A stretch of DNA of 64,000 nt from Ctenosaura bakeri (Eukaryota; Chordata; Lepidosauria; Squamata; Iguanidae). The notes below the pieces were generated by a model. The model saw nothing but the letters and a program-made list of their open reading frames with translations, ran no database searches and had not been told where the DNA came from. Positions within the stretch are counted from its first letter, which is position 1. The number at the start of each line of letters is the position of its first letter. Below, piece after piece: positions 63,554-64,000 of the stretch. Location: contig CAOLHI010000056.1 in the NCBI GenBank assembly GCA_948474755.1, forward strand, positions 992,001 through 1,056,000, given 5' to 3'. The position numbers were made by a program, and so were the translations under genes.

Positions 63554-64000
63554 GAATCATAAAAATCATAGAGTTGGAAGAGACAACAGAGGCCATCCAG
63601 TCCAACCCCCACTATGCAGGAACACACATCAAAACATTCCCAACAAATGTCCATCCAGCCTCTGCTTAAAAACCTCCAAAGAAGGAGACTCCACCACACT
63701 CAGAGGCAGCAGATTCCACTGCCGGACAGCTTTGACCGTCAGGAAGTTCTTCCTAAGGTTCAGATGGAATCACTTTTCCTGTAGCTTGAACCCATTGCTC
63801 CCTGTCCTAGTCTTTGGAGCAGTGGGAAACAAGCCTGTTCCCTCTTCGATATGACAGCCTTTCAAATATTTGAACATGGCTCTCATGTCCCCTCTTAACC
63901 TTCTCTTCTGCAGACGAAACACCCCCAGTTCCCTAAGTCGCTCCTCATAGGGCTTCATGGCTTCCAGACCCTTCACCATTTTGGTCGCTCTCCTCTGGAC
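63554..64000 (-). mobile_element. CR1 LINE 3' end, runs off the window
   Basis: Minus-strand CR1 with tail AGAATCATAAAAATCATAG. Minus-strand pieces [57 protein letters not shown]. It continues past position 64000. Confidence 0.92.

Overview
The window looks like non-coding DNA from a squamate reptile, probably a lizard. No host protein-coding exon, rRNA gene or functional tRNA gene could be supported. The assignment rests on the repeat mixture: many CR1 LINE 3' ends carrying the ATTCTATG-type tail, RTE/BovB LINE pieces, L2-like LINE pieces, a tRNA-derived MIR/CORE-like SINE, the Sauria tRNA-SINE and a 5S rRNA-derived SINE of the 5S-Sauria type. Species and chromosome cannot be fixed from sequence alone.

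Layout. 1-5.5 kb: old CR1 pieces, a solo LTR (1818-2372) and a largely repeat-free, AT-rich stretch (about 2930-3640) that is a candidate conserved non-coding element. 5.5-16 kb: three solo LTRs of one endogenous retrovirus family, CR1 copies inserted into BovB tails, and an L2-like LINE split by one of the LTRs. 16-23 kb: DNA transposons, a CR1-in-CR1 nest, a 5S-derived SINE, an LTR-in-transposon nest and a trimeric SINE array. 23-34 kb: SINE and CR1 fragments, another solo LTR, several palindromic elements and long anonymous stretches. 34-44 kb: a solo LTR, then the densest run of palindromic elements and their longer relatives. 44-49 kb: a decayed BovB LINE (endonuclease and reverse transcriptase remnants) split by an LTR-like insert, and a triple nest (Sauria SINE in palindromic element in BovB). 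49-64 kb: 5S-derived SINE, a Tigger/pogo-like element, four more solo LTRs, more CR1, and a perfect 75-bp inverted duplication.

The most notable feature is a family of about 19 short fold-back elements (several exactly 180 bp, almost perfect palindromes). Their termini begin GGCCATTTCC and they are flanked by 3-bp target duplications of varied sequence. At least four longer, internally unrelated elements (395-515 bp) have similar ends and also 3-bp duplications, which suggests one transposition machinery mobilised several non-autonomous families. The second feature is nine solo LTRs (seven of one subfamily, two of a relative), each with an intact 4-bp target duplication, with no internal proviral sequence in the window.

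These pieces do not form a pathway. The nests give a relative order: L2 and BovB are oldest, then SINEs and CR1, then the fold-back elements, with some LTRs and Sauria SINEs landing in the fold-back elements. All boundaries were read by eye and may be off by a few bases; LINE fragment ends may be off by tens of bases.
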